From the NCBI RefSeq assembly GCF_003253115.1, contig NZ_QEQF01000001.1:186001-250000 (forward strand): a stretch of 64,000 nt of DNA. Reading direction: 5' to 3'. Within the stretch, counting starts at the first letter, position 1. Every line of letters begins with the position of its first letter. The translations under genes and the position numbers were made by a program. The notes under the pieces were generated by a model. The model made no database searches and was not told the origin of the DNA. It saw only the letters and a list, made by a program, of their open reading frames with translations. This DNA is from Haemophilus_A paraphrohaemolyticus_A (GTDB lineage: Bacteria > Pseudomonadota > Gammaproteobacteria > Enterobacterales > Pasteurellaceae). Positions 26,375-33,536 of this stretch are shown here, piece after piece.

Positions 26375-27313
26375 TTAGCTCACGCGTTTTAAATATTCAA
26401 TGCGGGAATTTTCATCAAAGATTTCGCGACGATCGTTTAATACAAAGCCGTTTAATGCGCTTGCCAAACGCTCTGTGCTTTGAAACATCAATCTTAAATT
26501 GGTTTGTGGATTGCCATCGGTTGGTAAATGCATAAAAATCACTAAACCAATGGTTGAAAAATCTTTTAAATTGTTAAGATTAAACACGCCAGGTTGCATC
26601 ATATTCGCAACACTAAAAATCACAGGCGAATTGTTATTCCCCAAATGTTTATGACGATGGAAAATATTATATTCCCCATATTCAAAGCCTAATGCTTCTA
26701 AGCATTGCACTACGTGCTCACCTTCAAATTGATAACCTTCCGCAGACACTACATAAAGTGTAATAATATCAGCAGGGATTTCTGGCTCAGATTGTGTAGG
26801 GGCGTCCACCACAACTTCTTGAACTGGTTGTTCGTAAATAGGAGAGGTGGCTACTCTATTATCTACATAATCATTTTCATACTTCTGCGTTATTTCTGTT
26901 GTATTCACAAAAATTGGACGTTCAGGTTGTGACTCATAAACCGTTTGTTGTGGTTGGCCATAAGTTGATACCTCTGAGCGAATAAATTCTGGAGTAGTGT
27001 TATTATCAGCCTCTTGTCCAGGTATGCGAATTTTAATTTCACTAAGCGAGTTTTCTACATCTCGTTGAATTTCTACTGAGGAGGGAATATCAATTTCAGC
27101 CTGATTAACTCTCTCTTGTGTTTGCTCTTGCAAATCAAAATGACGGTCATCAGATGGCATCTGCTGAGAATGTATAGGGCTTGATGGTGGACGTTGAGAA
27201 AAAGTATTCGAAAAAATACGTGATTTTTCACGGCGATTAGACAGAATACTAGAGCCAATAAGCACTGCAATAAGTAATCCAGCCAAAATAAAGAAAATAA
27301 TATGAAGTTCCAT
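26375..27313 (-). CDS. zipA: Cell division protein ZipA
   Basis: Anchors FtsZ to the inner membrane. One N-terminal membrane segment (about 4-24) with the end outside, a Pro/Gln-rich flexible linker (about 30-180), and the C-terminal FtsZ-binding domain (about 184-312) starting at IITLYVVSAEGYQFEG and including MMQPGVFNLNNL. The 312 residues are typical. It is divergent from cysZ and upstream of ligA, the arrangement known from enterobacteria. Confidence 0.95.
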   Translation of the reverse strand: MELHIIFFILAGLLIAVLIGSSILSNRREKSRIFSNTFSQRPPSSPIHSQQMPSDDRHFDLQEQTQERVNQAEIDIPSSVEIQRDVENSLSEIKIRIPGQEADNNTTPEFIRSEVSTYGQPQQTVYESQPERPIFVNTTEITQKYENDYVDNRVATSPIYEQPVQEVVVDAPTQSEPEIPADIITLYVVSAEGYQFEGEHVVQCLEALGFEYGEYNIFHRHKHLGNNNSPVIFSVANMMQPGVFNLNNLKDFSTIGLVIFMHLPTDGNPQTNLRLMFQSTERLASALNGFVLNDRREIFDENSRIEYLKRVS

Positions 27314-27418
27314 AAATCCTCTCAGAAAATCATCTTAAAATTTAAGATTCACTATTTGCGAAAAAAGATGGTATAGCTTACCATATTTCAAACAAAATTT
27401 TGAGCATTTAAGGTTTTT

Positions 27419-28267
27419 ATGTCATTGTTATTTTCATCTCCACAAAATCAAGTTTCCGCAGGTTTTCATTATTTCATCAAAGGCTGGAGCTTACTGGCAC
27501 AGAAAAAATTCTTACCATTTGTCATCATCCCCTTAATCATTAACGTATTGCTGATTATCGGACTCTCTTGGCTTTTCTTAAGTAGCGTGAACCATTGGTT
27601 CGAACTTCTGCTTCCTTCTTGGCTAGATTGGCTTTCGTTTATCCTTATCCCTCTGATTTTCGTATTATTGTTGGTCGGTTTTTACTTTGCCTTTACTACA
27701 CTGGCAAATTTTATTGCCGCCCCATTTAATGCGCTATTATCCGAAAAAGTGGAATTACAGCTTACGAATCAACCGCTTGGCGACACCTCACTATTTGGTA
27801 TGCTTAAAGATATTCCACGTATGTTAAAACGTGAATGGCAGAAAATGATGTATGGCGTACCACGTTTAGTCGCTTTGTTTTTCCTTGGTTTTGTGCCCGT
27901 TTTAGGACAAACAGCTGTACCTGTGCTTGCCTTTATTTTCGGGGCTTGGATGATTGCTATTCAATATTGCGACTACCCGTTTGATAATCATAAAATCAGC
28001 TTCCCACGTATGCGTAATGCCTTAAGTCAGAATAAATGGATGAATTACACATTTGGCACTTTAGTGAGCCTATTTACCATGATTCCGTTTGTGAATTTTG
28101 TAGTTATGCCTGTCGCTGTTTGTGGCGCAACTGCAATGTGGGTGGAAGAGTACCGCCAGTTCTTTTTAGATAATGCAACAGGTGAGTTTGAACGAGCAAA
28201 TTATACCTTCCGTACATCAACAGGAAAGGATATAACTACTCGTTCTGAAAATTATGAGGTGAAATAA
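27419..28267 (+). CDS. cysZ: Sulfate transporter CysZ
   Basis: Inner-membrane protein that brings sulfate into the cytoplasm for cysteine synthesis. At 282 residues it has the hydrophobic segments of the family (about 30-55, 65-100, 150-180 and 205-240) and conserved EWQKMMYGVPR and PVLGQTAVPVLAF. It is divergent from zipA; the 105-base gap contains ATGGTA-TAGCT-TACCAT, a short dyad of unknown meaning. It converges on arfA and shares its hairpin as terminator. Confidence 0.93.
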   Translation: MSLLFSSPQNQVSAGFHYFIKGWSLLAQKKFLPFVIIPLIINVLLIIGLSWLFLSSVNHWFELLLPSWLDWLSFILIPLIFVLLLVGFYFAFTTLANFIAAPFNALLSEKVELQLTNQPLGDTSLFGMLKDIPRMLKREWQKMMYGVPRLVALFFLGFVPVLGQTAVPVLAFIFGAWMIAIQYCDYPFDNHKISFPRMRNALSQNKWMNYTFGTLVSLFTMIPFVNFVVMPVAVCGATAMWVEEYRQFFLDNATGEFERANYTFRTSTGKDITTRSENYEVK

Positions 28268-28279
28268 CAAACCAAAGAA

Positions 28280-28320
28280 AAAGCCCATTTAAAATAATCG
28301 GTTTATTTTAAATGGGCTTT
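28280..28320. terminator. Hairpin over the arfA stop codon, shared with cysZ as terminator
   Basis: A perfect 18-bp stem (28280-28297 and 28303-28320) with a five-base loop. The arfA stop codon lies at 28289-28291, inside one arm, and a T-run follows on the minus strand. The stem is also 13 bases past the cysZ stop. Confidence 0.85.
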
Positions 28321-28480
28321 CGCCTCGGTTTGCACCTTTATGTTTTTCGTGACGCTGGTAGCTGCCTTTGCCTTTTTTATTGCGTTCCACTCGCGTGCGA
28401 AAAAGTGGGTCCGTCACTAATGCTTTAACCGTATTATCTTTAATTTTGCCCCGTTGATGGGCATACTGATTTTTTGTCAT
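28289..28480 (-). CDS. arfA: Alternative ribosome-rescue factor ArfA
   Basis: A 63-residue basic protein that recruits RF2 to ribosomes stalled at mRNA 3' ends. It matches the E. coli protein over GKIKDNTVKALVTDPLFR and VERNKKGKGSYQRHEKHKG. The start at 28480 is chosen for AAGGAA upstream and family agreement; an upstream frame to 28558 looks like non-coding leader. As in E. coli, a strong RNA hairpin covers the last codons, so cleaved or terminated mRNA would lack a stop and the protein would be made in quantity only when tmRNA fails. The C-terminal tail after HKGANRGESPF would be lost in that case. Confidence 0.92.
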   Translation of the reverse strand: MTKNQYAHQRGKIKDNTVKALVTDPLFRTRVERNKKGKGSYQRHEKHKGANRGESPFKINRLF

Positions 28481-28585
28481 ATTGGTTTCCTTATTGAGTT
28501 GATTTATTTTGCGTTCTACGCAGTTGCTATTGTGACAAATTTGATACGGTTTGTACATAATGCAATCATACTTACTAAGAAAAAT

Positions 28586-28610
28586 AAGGCAGACTTTATA
28601 AGTCTACCTT
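28586..28610 (-). terminator. Terminator of topA
   Basis: AAGGTAGACTT / AAGTCTGCCTT on the minus strand, one mismatch in 11, loop of three, followed by ATTTTTCTT. Confidence 0.75.
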
Positions 28611-28624
28611 AATTTAAAATGAAA

Positions 28625-31225
28625 TTAACGCACTACCCACTTCCCATCAACATAATCCATAATCCATTTCGTTTTCTTTCCGTTCTTTTCAGATGTCACA
28701 TATTGACGTTTCTCTTTACGGCTGAAGCTGACAATCGCTGGATTACCCTCTGGGTCTGTTAATGGTGCATCTGCCAAATATTGCAGTTTTTCTGGTAAGC
28801 GGTCGCGATATTGGGCTAATTCGCTCACTTTTGCAGGGCGGCTTTCACGCACTTTCGGGAAATTATGTGCCGACATAAACACCCCAACCGCACTATCACG
28901 CAATACAAAATAGGCATCTGCTTTTTCACATTTTAATTCTGGGAATGCAATTGGCTCTTCACGAGGTGGTGCAACTTCGCCGTTTTTCAGAATTTTACGG
29001 GTGTTATCGCAATTCGTACAGCCCATATATTTGCCGAAACGCCCCAGTTTTAAGTGCATATCTGCACCACATTTATCACATTCCACGATAGGGCCATCAT
29101 AGCCTTTAATTTTGAATGTACCTTCTTCCACCAAATAACCATCGCAGTTTGGGTTATTACCGCATACGTGTAATTTACGATGAGGATCGATAATGTAGCT
29201 ATCCATCGCCGAATCACATTTCGGACAACGTTTACGTGCCATTAACGCCTTAGTTTCTGAATCTTCATCTAATACGTTAATCAATTCCTCTTCAGGAATT
29301 AAATTCATTGTAGTTTTGCAACGCTCTTTCGGTGGTAATGCATAACCAGTACAACCCAAGAATACCCCTGTTGAGGCGGTGCGAATTGCCATTTTGCGTC
29401 CACAAGTTGGACAATCAATATTGGTTGGCACAATGCTGTTCGGCTTCATTCCGCCTTGTAATTCGTCCAATTCGGCTTGGGTTAATTGCTCGGAAAAATC
29501 TTTAAAGAAGGCATTTAACGCATCAATCCAGTTTTTATTGCCTTCTGCGATTTGGTCGAGAGTCTCTTCCATATTCGCAGTGAAATCATAGTTCATTAAA
29601 TCACCGAAAGATTCATTAAGGCGATCAGTCACAATTTCACCCATTTTTTCTGCGTAGAAACGGCGATTTTCCACGTGTACATAACCACGCTCTTGAATGG
29701 TCGAAATTATCGATGCATAAGTCGAAGGGCGGCCAATGCCACGTTTTTCCAACTCACGCACTAATGCTGCTTCTGAATAGCGTGCAGGCGGCTTGGTAAA
29801 ATGTTGGCTAGGATTAACCGCTTTTAACGCCAATTTTTCATTTAAGGCAACGCTTGGTAACTCTTGGTCTTCTGCCGTTTTACCTTGCACAGGCAATACT
29901 TTCGTCCAACCATCAAAGCGCAACACACGACCTTTCGCTTTCAACTCATAATCGCCAGCAGCAACAGTCAAGCTGGTTGAATCATATTGTGCTGGAAGCA
30001 TTTGGCAGGCTAAGAAACGTCGCCAAATTAAGTCATATAAACGCTCCGCATCTTTCTCCATACCTGATAAATCTGCCATCGTTACATTTACATCAGAAGG
30101 GCGAATCGCTTCATGCGCTTCTTGAGCATTTTCACGGCTAGAGTAGAAATTTGGTTTTTCGGGTAAATATTGCGAGCCAAACTGTTTGTCGATATAACCA
30201 CGAGCCATATTTAACGCATCTTGGCTGAGGTTAGTCGAGTCGGTACGCATATAGGTAATATAACCCGCTTCGTATAAGCGTTGAGCCAACATCATCGTTT
30301 TCTTCACGCCAAAGCCCAAACGGGTGCTTGCCGTTTGTTGAAGCGTTGAAGTGATGAATGGCGGACTTGCTTTTGAGCTGGTCGGCTTTTTCTCAATGTC
30401 AGTAACGATAAACGTAGATTGTTGCAAGTTTTTAACCGCTTGCATTGCCTCTTTTTCGTTCTTCGCTTGCCATTTTTTGCCGAAATAATTTGTCAGTTCA
30501 AGCGGTAATTTTTTGCCATTCGCTTGCGTATCCGCCACAATTTCCCAAAACTCTTCAGGTTGGAAGGCTTTAATCTCACGTTCACGTTCCACCAATAATT
30601 TTACCGCAACAGATTGCACACGCCCTGCCGATAAACCTCGAGCCACTTTTTTCCAAAGTAGTGGAGAAACCATAAAGCCTACCACGCGATCTAAAAAGCG
30701 GCGAGTTTGTTGGGCATTCACACGATCTAAATTTAAATGCTCTGGATGTTCAAATGCTTTTCTAATTGCATTTTTGGTAATTTCGTTAAACACCACACGG
30801 CTAAAACGGCTCTCATCGCCTCCAATCACCTCACGTAAATGCCACGCAATCGCCTCCCCTTCTCTATCCAAGTCGGTTGCGAGATAGATATGATCGGCTT
30901 TTTTCGCCAAGGTTTTGAGTTCTGAAACCACTTTCAGTTTATCAGGCATAATTTGGTAATTTGCTTTCCAACCGTGATAAGGATCGATCCCCATCCGTTT
31001 TACCAAAGCATTACGTTCTTTTTCCGCTTTCACTTTTGCCTTTTCTTCGGCACTCATTCCTTTGGTTGAAATCGGTTTTGCTCGCTCTGTTTTTTCCTCT
31101 GAGCCAGTTTTGGGCAAATCCCTAATATGCCCCACACTTGATTTCACCACATAATCACTGCCTAAGTATTTATTGATTGTTTTCGCTTTGGCCGGTGACT
31201 CAACAATAACTAATGATTTCCCCAT
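28625..31225 (-). CDS. topA: DNA topoisomerase I
   Basis: Type IA enzyme that relaxes negative supercoils. The 866-residue protein starts with the TOPRIM strand LVIVESPAKAKTINKYLG, has DLDREGEAIAWHL for Mg2+, and the catalytic tyrosine near 325 in GYITYMRTDSTNLS. Three Cys4 zinc ribbons follow (CPTC.., CPKC.., CDKC..). The length agrees with E. coli (865). It is one of four topoisomerase genes in this window (topA, parC, gyrB, topB). It stands between arfA and a divergent SGNH hydrolase. Confidence 0.97.
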   Translation of the reverse strand: MGKSLVIVESPAKAKTINKYLGSDYVVKSSVGHIRDLPKTGSEEKTERAKPISTKGMSAEEKAKVKAEKERNALVKRMGIDPYHGWKANYQIMPDKLKVVSELKTLAKKADHIYLATDLDREGEAIAWHLREVIGGDESRFSRVVFNEITKNAIRKAFEHPEHLNLDRVNAQQTRRFLDRVVGFMVSPLLWKKVARGLSAGRVQSVAVKLLVEREREIKAFQPEEFWEIVADTQANGKKLPLELTNYFGKKWQAKNEKEAMQAVKNLQQSTFIVTDIEKKPTSSKASPPFITSTLQQTASTRLGFGVKKTMMLAQRLYEAGYITYMRTDSTNLSQDALNMARGYIDKQFGSQYLPEKPNFYSSRENAQEAHEAIRPSDVNVTMADLSGMEKDAERLYDLIWRRFLACQMLPAQYDSTSLTVAAGDYELKAKGRVLRFDGWTKVLPVQGKTAEDQELPSVALNEKLALKAVNPSQHFTKPPARYSEAALVRELEKRGIGRPSTYASIISTIQERGYVHVENRRFYAEKMGEIVTDRLNESFGDLMNYDFTANMEETLDQIAEGNKNWIDALNAFFKDFSEQLTQAELDELQGGMKPNSIVPTNIDCPTCGRKMAIRTASTGVFLGCTGYALPPKERCKTTMNLIPEEELINVLDEDSETKALMARKRCPKCDSAMDSYIIDPHRKLHVCGNNPNCDGYLVEEGTFKIKGYDGPIVECDKCGADMHLKLGRFGKYMGCTNCDNTRKILKNGEVAPPREEPIAFPELKCEKADAYFVLRDSAVGVFMSAHNFPKVRESRPAKVSELAQYRDRLPEKLQYLADAPLTDPEGNPAIVSFSRKEKRQYVTSEKNGKKTKWIMDYVDGKWVVR

Positions 31226-31367
31226 TGCTATTTCCTAATATAAAAAAATAAAAATGCTTTTCCGCTTACTATTTTTACAATAACAAGGCTACAAGTAAAT
31301 TACAACATAAAGATCTAAATTAAGTGGTAATTGCATAAAACAAGCTCAACAAAGCTATTCTTAAAAA

Positions 31368-31383
31368 TGTGATTCATCTCACA
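31368..31383 (+). promoter_or_regulatory. CRP site before the SGNH hydrolase
   Basis: TGTGA-TTCATC-TCACA, full match to both CRP half-sites. The centre is about 60 bases before the expected transcription start, the standard class I distance. It is also upstream of topA on the other strand, but too far from it to judge. Confidence 0.75.
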
Positions 31384-31422
31384 AAACTAATATTTCACTC
31401 TGGAGCAATATGCCAAATTCAT

Positions 31423-31428
31423 TATAAT
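31423..31428 (+). promoter_or_regulatory. -10 of the SGNH hydrolase promoter
   Basis: TATAAT; no clear -35, consistent with activation from the CRP site. The start codon follows after about 47 bases with TAGGAGA as Shine-Dalgarno. Confidence 0.55.
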
Positions 31429-31475
31429 CATTTAGTGTATATTTTTAGGTATATGCCTATTTTTAGGAGAAAGCT

Positions 31476-32069
31476 ATGCTGACCGATCAAGATATTTTCA
31501 ATCGTTATCAAGCCAAACAAATTGAGTTTAAAAAACGCGCCAATGTCACGTTAATGGGGCATTCGTTGTTTGATATGTGGGAAGGTTTTGAGAAAACTTT
31601 AACCCTAAAAAGACAGAGTGTGGCGAATTTAGGGCTTTCTGGCACCAGCACACGCCAATACTTAAATGTGATCGCCAAACCGCAACATATTCAGCATCTA
31701 GGCAAAACGGTGTTTATCTTTTTGGGCGTAAACGACATCGTGAAAGAGCCTGATTATTCACCTCAACAAGTGTTAGATTGGATTTCGCAAATAATCCAAG
31801 AAACTCAACCGCTTGCAGAGTTTAATACACGTTATTTCTTGTTGGAAGCAACGCCAGTAAACCGTATCGAAACCGTGACTAATGCAGAAATTCAAGCGAT
31901 GAATGCTTATTTCAAAGCACATTGTCCCGCACCTTTAGTCTTTATTCCGACTTATGACAAATTCTTGGATAACGAGGGAAATTTAGATCGTAGTTTGACA
32001 GTAGATGGATTGCATTATAACGAGAAAGGGTATGCAATTTTGAGAAAGATTTTAGAGGCGTATTTGTAA
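31476..32069 (+). CDS. SGNH/GDSL-family hydrolase
   Basis: A 197-residue esterase-type hydrolase. SGNH blocks are seen: block I MGHSLFD (Ser29, with GHS instead of GDS), block II Gly in NLGLSGTST, block III GVND with the oxyanion Asn, and block V DGLHYNEKGY with Asp and His. There is no signal peptide, so it should act in the cytoplasm. The substrate is unknown. A CRP-controlled promoter suggests a role in carbon use; an O-acetyl-sugar or sialate esterase is possible but unproven. It ends in a family A repeat. Confidence 0.82.
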   Translation: MLTDQDIFNRYQAKQIEFKKRANVTLMGHSLFDMWEGFEKTLTLKRQSVANLGLSGTSTRQYLNVIAKPQHIQHLGKTVFIFLGVNDIVKEPDYSPQQVLDWISQIIQETQPLAEFNTRYFLLEATPVNRIETVTNAEIQAMNAYFKAHCPAPLVFIPTYDKFLDNEGNLDRSLTVDGLHYNEKGYAILRKILEAYL

Positions 32070-32072
32070 CCC

Positions 32073-32131
32073 CTCTCCTTCCAAAAATCTTATAGATTTT
32101 TTTCAACACTCTCCCACAAGGGGAGAGGGAT
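32073..32131. repeat. Palindromic intergenic repeat, family A, copy 3
   Basis: Reverse complement reads CCCTCTCCCCTTGTGGGAGAG, then an A/T stem AAAAATCT / AGATTTTT (32083-32090, 32094-32101), then GAAGGAGAGGGG. The layout and much of the sequence match copies 1 and 2 at 9.5-9.7 kb. The A/T stem probably ends transcription of the hydrolase gene. Confidence 0.6.
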
Positions 32132-32135
32132 AAAT

Positions 32136-32993
32136 TTATTTCTTCGAAAATAACTTCATCGCAGGTAAAATTACTGCACAAGCGATAGCGCCAACGATAA
32201 CTCCTACTACGAAATCAACTGCAGAGGAGAATGAAGTTGGAATAGCGAAATGTTCTACCCAGTGATGAATGGCTGGTACGTTATGAGAGAAAATACCTCC
32301 ACCAACCAAGAACATCGCAATAGTGCCAATAATAGATAATGATTTCATAAACCAAGGCATAATAAAAAGCAAGCTGCGTCCTATGAATTGCGATAACGAG
32401 CCCTTCTTATTTATCAGCCATAAACCGAAGTCATCAAGCTTCACTATTAAGCCCACAAAGCCATAAACAAATACAGTAATACCAATCCCAACTGCGGAGA
32501 GTGAAAGGATTTTGGTTATTGTATTACTTTCTTGTAATACTCCAAGGGCGATGATAATGATTTCAGCTGAAAGAATAAAATCAGTACGGATTGCACCTTT
32601 GATTTTATCTTCTTTTGAAACGCTATTTTCTTCTTCAGCATTCTCTACGTGATGTAAGAATTTATGCAATAATTTTTCCACGCCTTCGAAACAAAGATAA
32701 ACACCGCCAATTATCAATAATACTGTGATAGCTTGCGGTAAATAGATAGATAGCAGAAGAGCAAGTGGAATTAAAATCGTCTTGTTAAGAATCGAACCTT
32801 TTGCAACCGCCCAAACAATCGGTAATTCTTGTTCAGGTGATATATTTTTCCCTCTGACTTGGTTTGCATTTAAGGCTAAATCATCGCCAATCACGCCAGT
32901 AGTTTTCTTAGCAGCCATTTTAGTCATTATGGAAACATCGTCCAACACTGCAGCAATATCATCTAATAAGGTAAAGAGAGAGCTAAAAGCCAT
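32136..32993 (-). CDS. yedI: DUF808 membrane protein YedI
   Basis: A 285-residue inner-membrane protein of the YedI family (DUF808), function unknown. The start at 32993 gives the family-typical MAFSSLFTLLDDIAAVLDDV and has AAGGAA eight bases upstream; the frame is open further but would overlap the rpsO terminator. KMAAKKTTGVIGDDLALNANQV is conserved, followed by about six membrane segments. It lies behind rpsO and may receive read-through transcription from it. Confidence 0.87.
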   Translation of the reverse strand: MAFSSLFTLLDDIAAVLDDVSIMTKMAAKKTTGVIGDDLALNANQVRGKNISPEQELPIVWAVAKGSILNKTILIPLALLLSIYLPQAITVLLIIGGVYLCFEGVEKLLHKFLHHVENAEEENSVSKEDKIKGAIRTDFILSAEIIIIALGVLQESNTITKILSLSAVGIGITVFVYGFVGLIVKLDDFGLWLINKKGSLSQFIGRSLLFIMPWFMKSLSIIGTIAMFLVGGGIFSHNVPAIHHWVEHFAIPTSFSSAVDFVVGVIVGAIACAVILPAMKLFSKK

Positions 32994-33023
32994 AGTTTTT
33001 CCTTGAATATAATCTATAAAAAA

Positions 33024-33043
33024 ACCGAGCAAAACTGCTCGGT
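33024..33043 (-). terminator. Terminator of rpsO
   Basis: ACCGAGC / GCTCGGT with a six-base loop, followed on the minus strand by TTTTTTT, 23 bases past the rpsO stop. Confidence 0.88.
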
Positions 33044-33066
33044 CTTTAAATTCCAAATTTCGGAAA

Positions 33067-33336
33067 TTAGCGACGTAAACCTAAACGTGCAATGATTTCT
33101 GAATATTTAGCAAGATCAGTTCGTTTTAAGTAGTCTAATAATTTACGACGACGTGAAACCATACGTAATAAACCGCGACGACCATGGTGATCTTTTTTAT
33201 GTGTAGCAAAGTGAGCTTGTAAATGGTTGATTTGAGCTGTTAATAATGCAATTTGAACTTCTGAAGAACCAGTATCTTTTGCATCACGACCAAATTCAGC
33301 AACGATTTGTGCTTTTGCTTCTACGCTTAGAGACAT
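33067..33336 (-). CDS. rpsO: 30S ribosomal protein S15
   Basis: An 89-residue primary 16S rRNA-binding protein of the small subunit. GSSEVQIALLTAQINHLQAHFATHKKDHHGRRGLLRMVSRRRKLLDYLK is nearly the textbook S15 helix pattern (given here as overall match; see residues 22-71). The start at 33336 gives the standard MSLS and has AAGGAA upstream. In enterobacteria pnp follows rpsO; here it does not, as pnp is 15 kb away and rpsO has its own strong terminator. A good sigma-70 promoter lies upstream. Confidence 0.97.
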   Translation of the reverse strand: MSLSVEAKAQIVAEFGRDAKDTGSSEVQIALLTAQINHLQAHFATHKKDHHGRRGLLRMVSRRRKLLDYLKRTDLAKYSEIIARLGLRR

Positions 33337-33412
33337 CTTAATTTTCCTTTTTGTTAAGGGTTGAACATACATCAATAGCCGATCTCTAACTCAGCTATGA
33401 TAAGAGGCATAG

Positions 33413-33441
33413 ATTTTAATGTGAAATGCCTAGCAATGCAA
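33413..33441 (-). promoter_or_regulatory. Promoter of rpsO
   Basis: TTGCAT (33436-33441, minus strand), 17 bases, TAAAAT (33413-33418). The leader of about 70 bases could hold the S15 autoregulatory fold, which I cannot confirm by eye. Confidence 0.6.
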
Positions 33442-33489
33442 GCCTAAATTAAGGTAAATGCAAGAAAGTAGGCATTGCGATTTTATTTT

Positions 33490-33498
33490 ACAAGCGGT
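33490..33498 (+). repeat. DNA uptake signal sequence (Apl type)
   Basis: ACAAGCGGT between rpsO and glnE. Confidence 0.7.
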
Positions 33499-33536
33499 AA
33501 ATTATGGCACGAACTTGACCAAATTTCGGAGCTTTT

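Noticed and set aside
28481..28558. Longer arfA start
   Set aside because: AAGGAA precedes the inner ATG, and the extension has no counterpart in ArfA.
30513..30887. Plus-strand open frame of 124 codons opposite topA
   Set aside because: Antisense to the conserved topoisomerase core; a compositional shadow.
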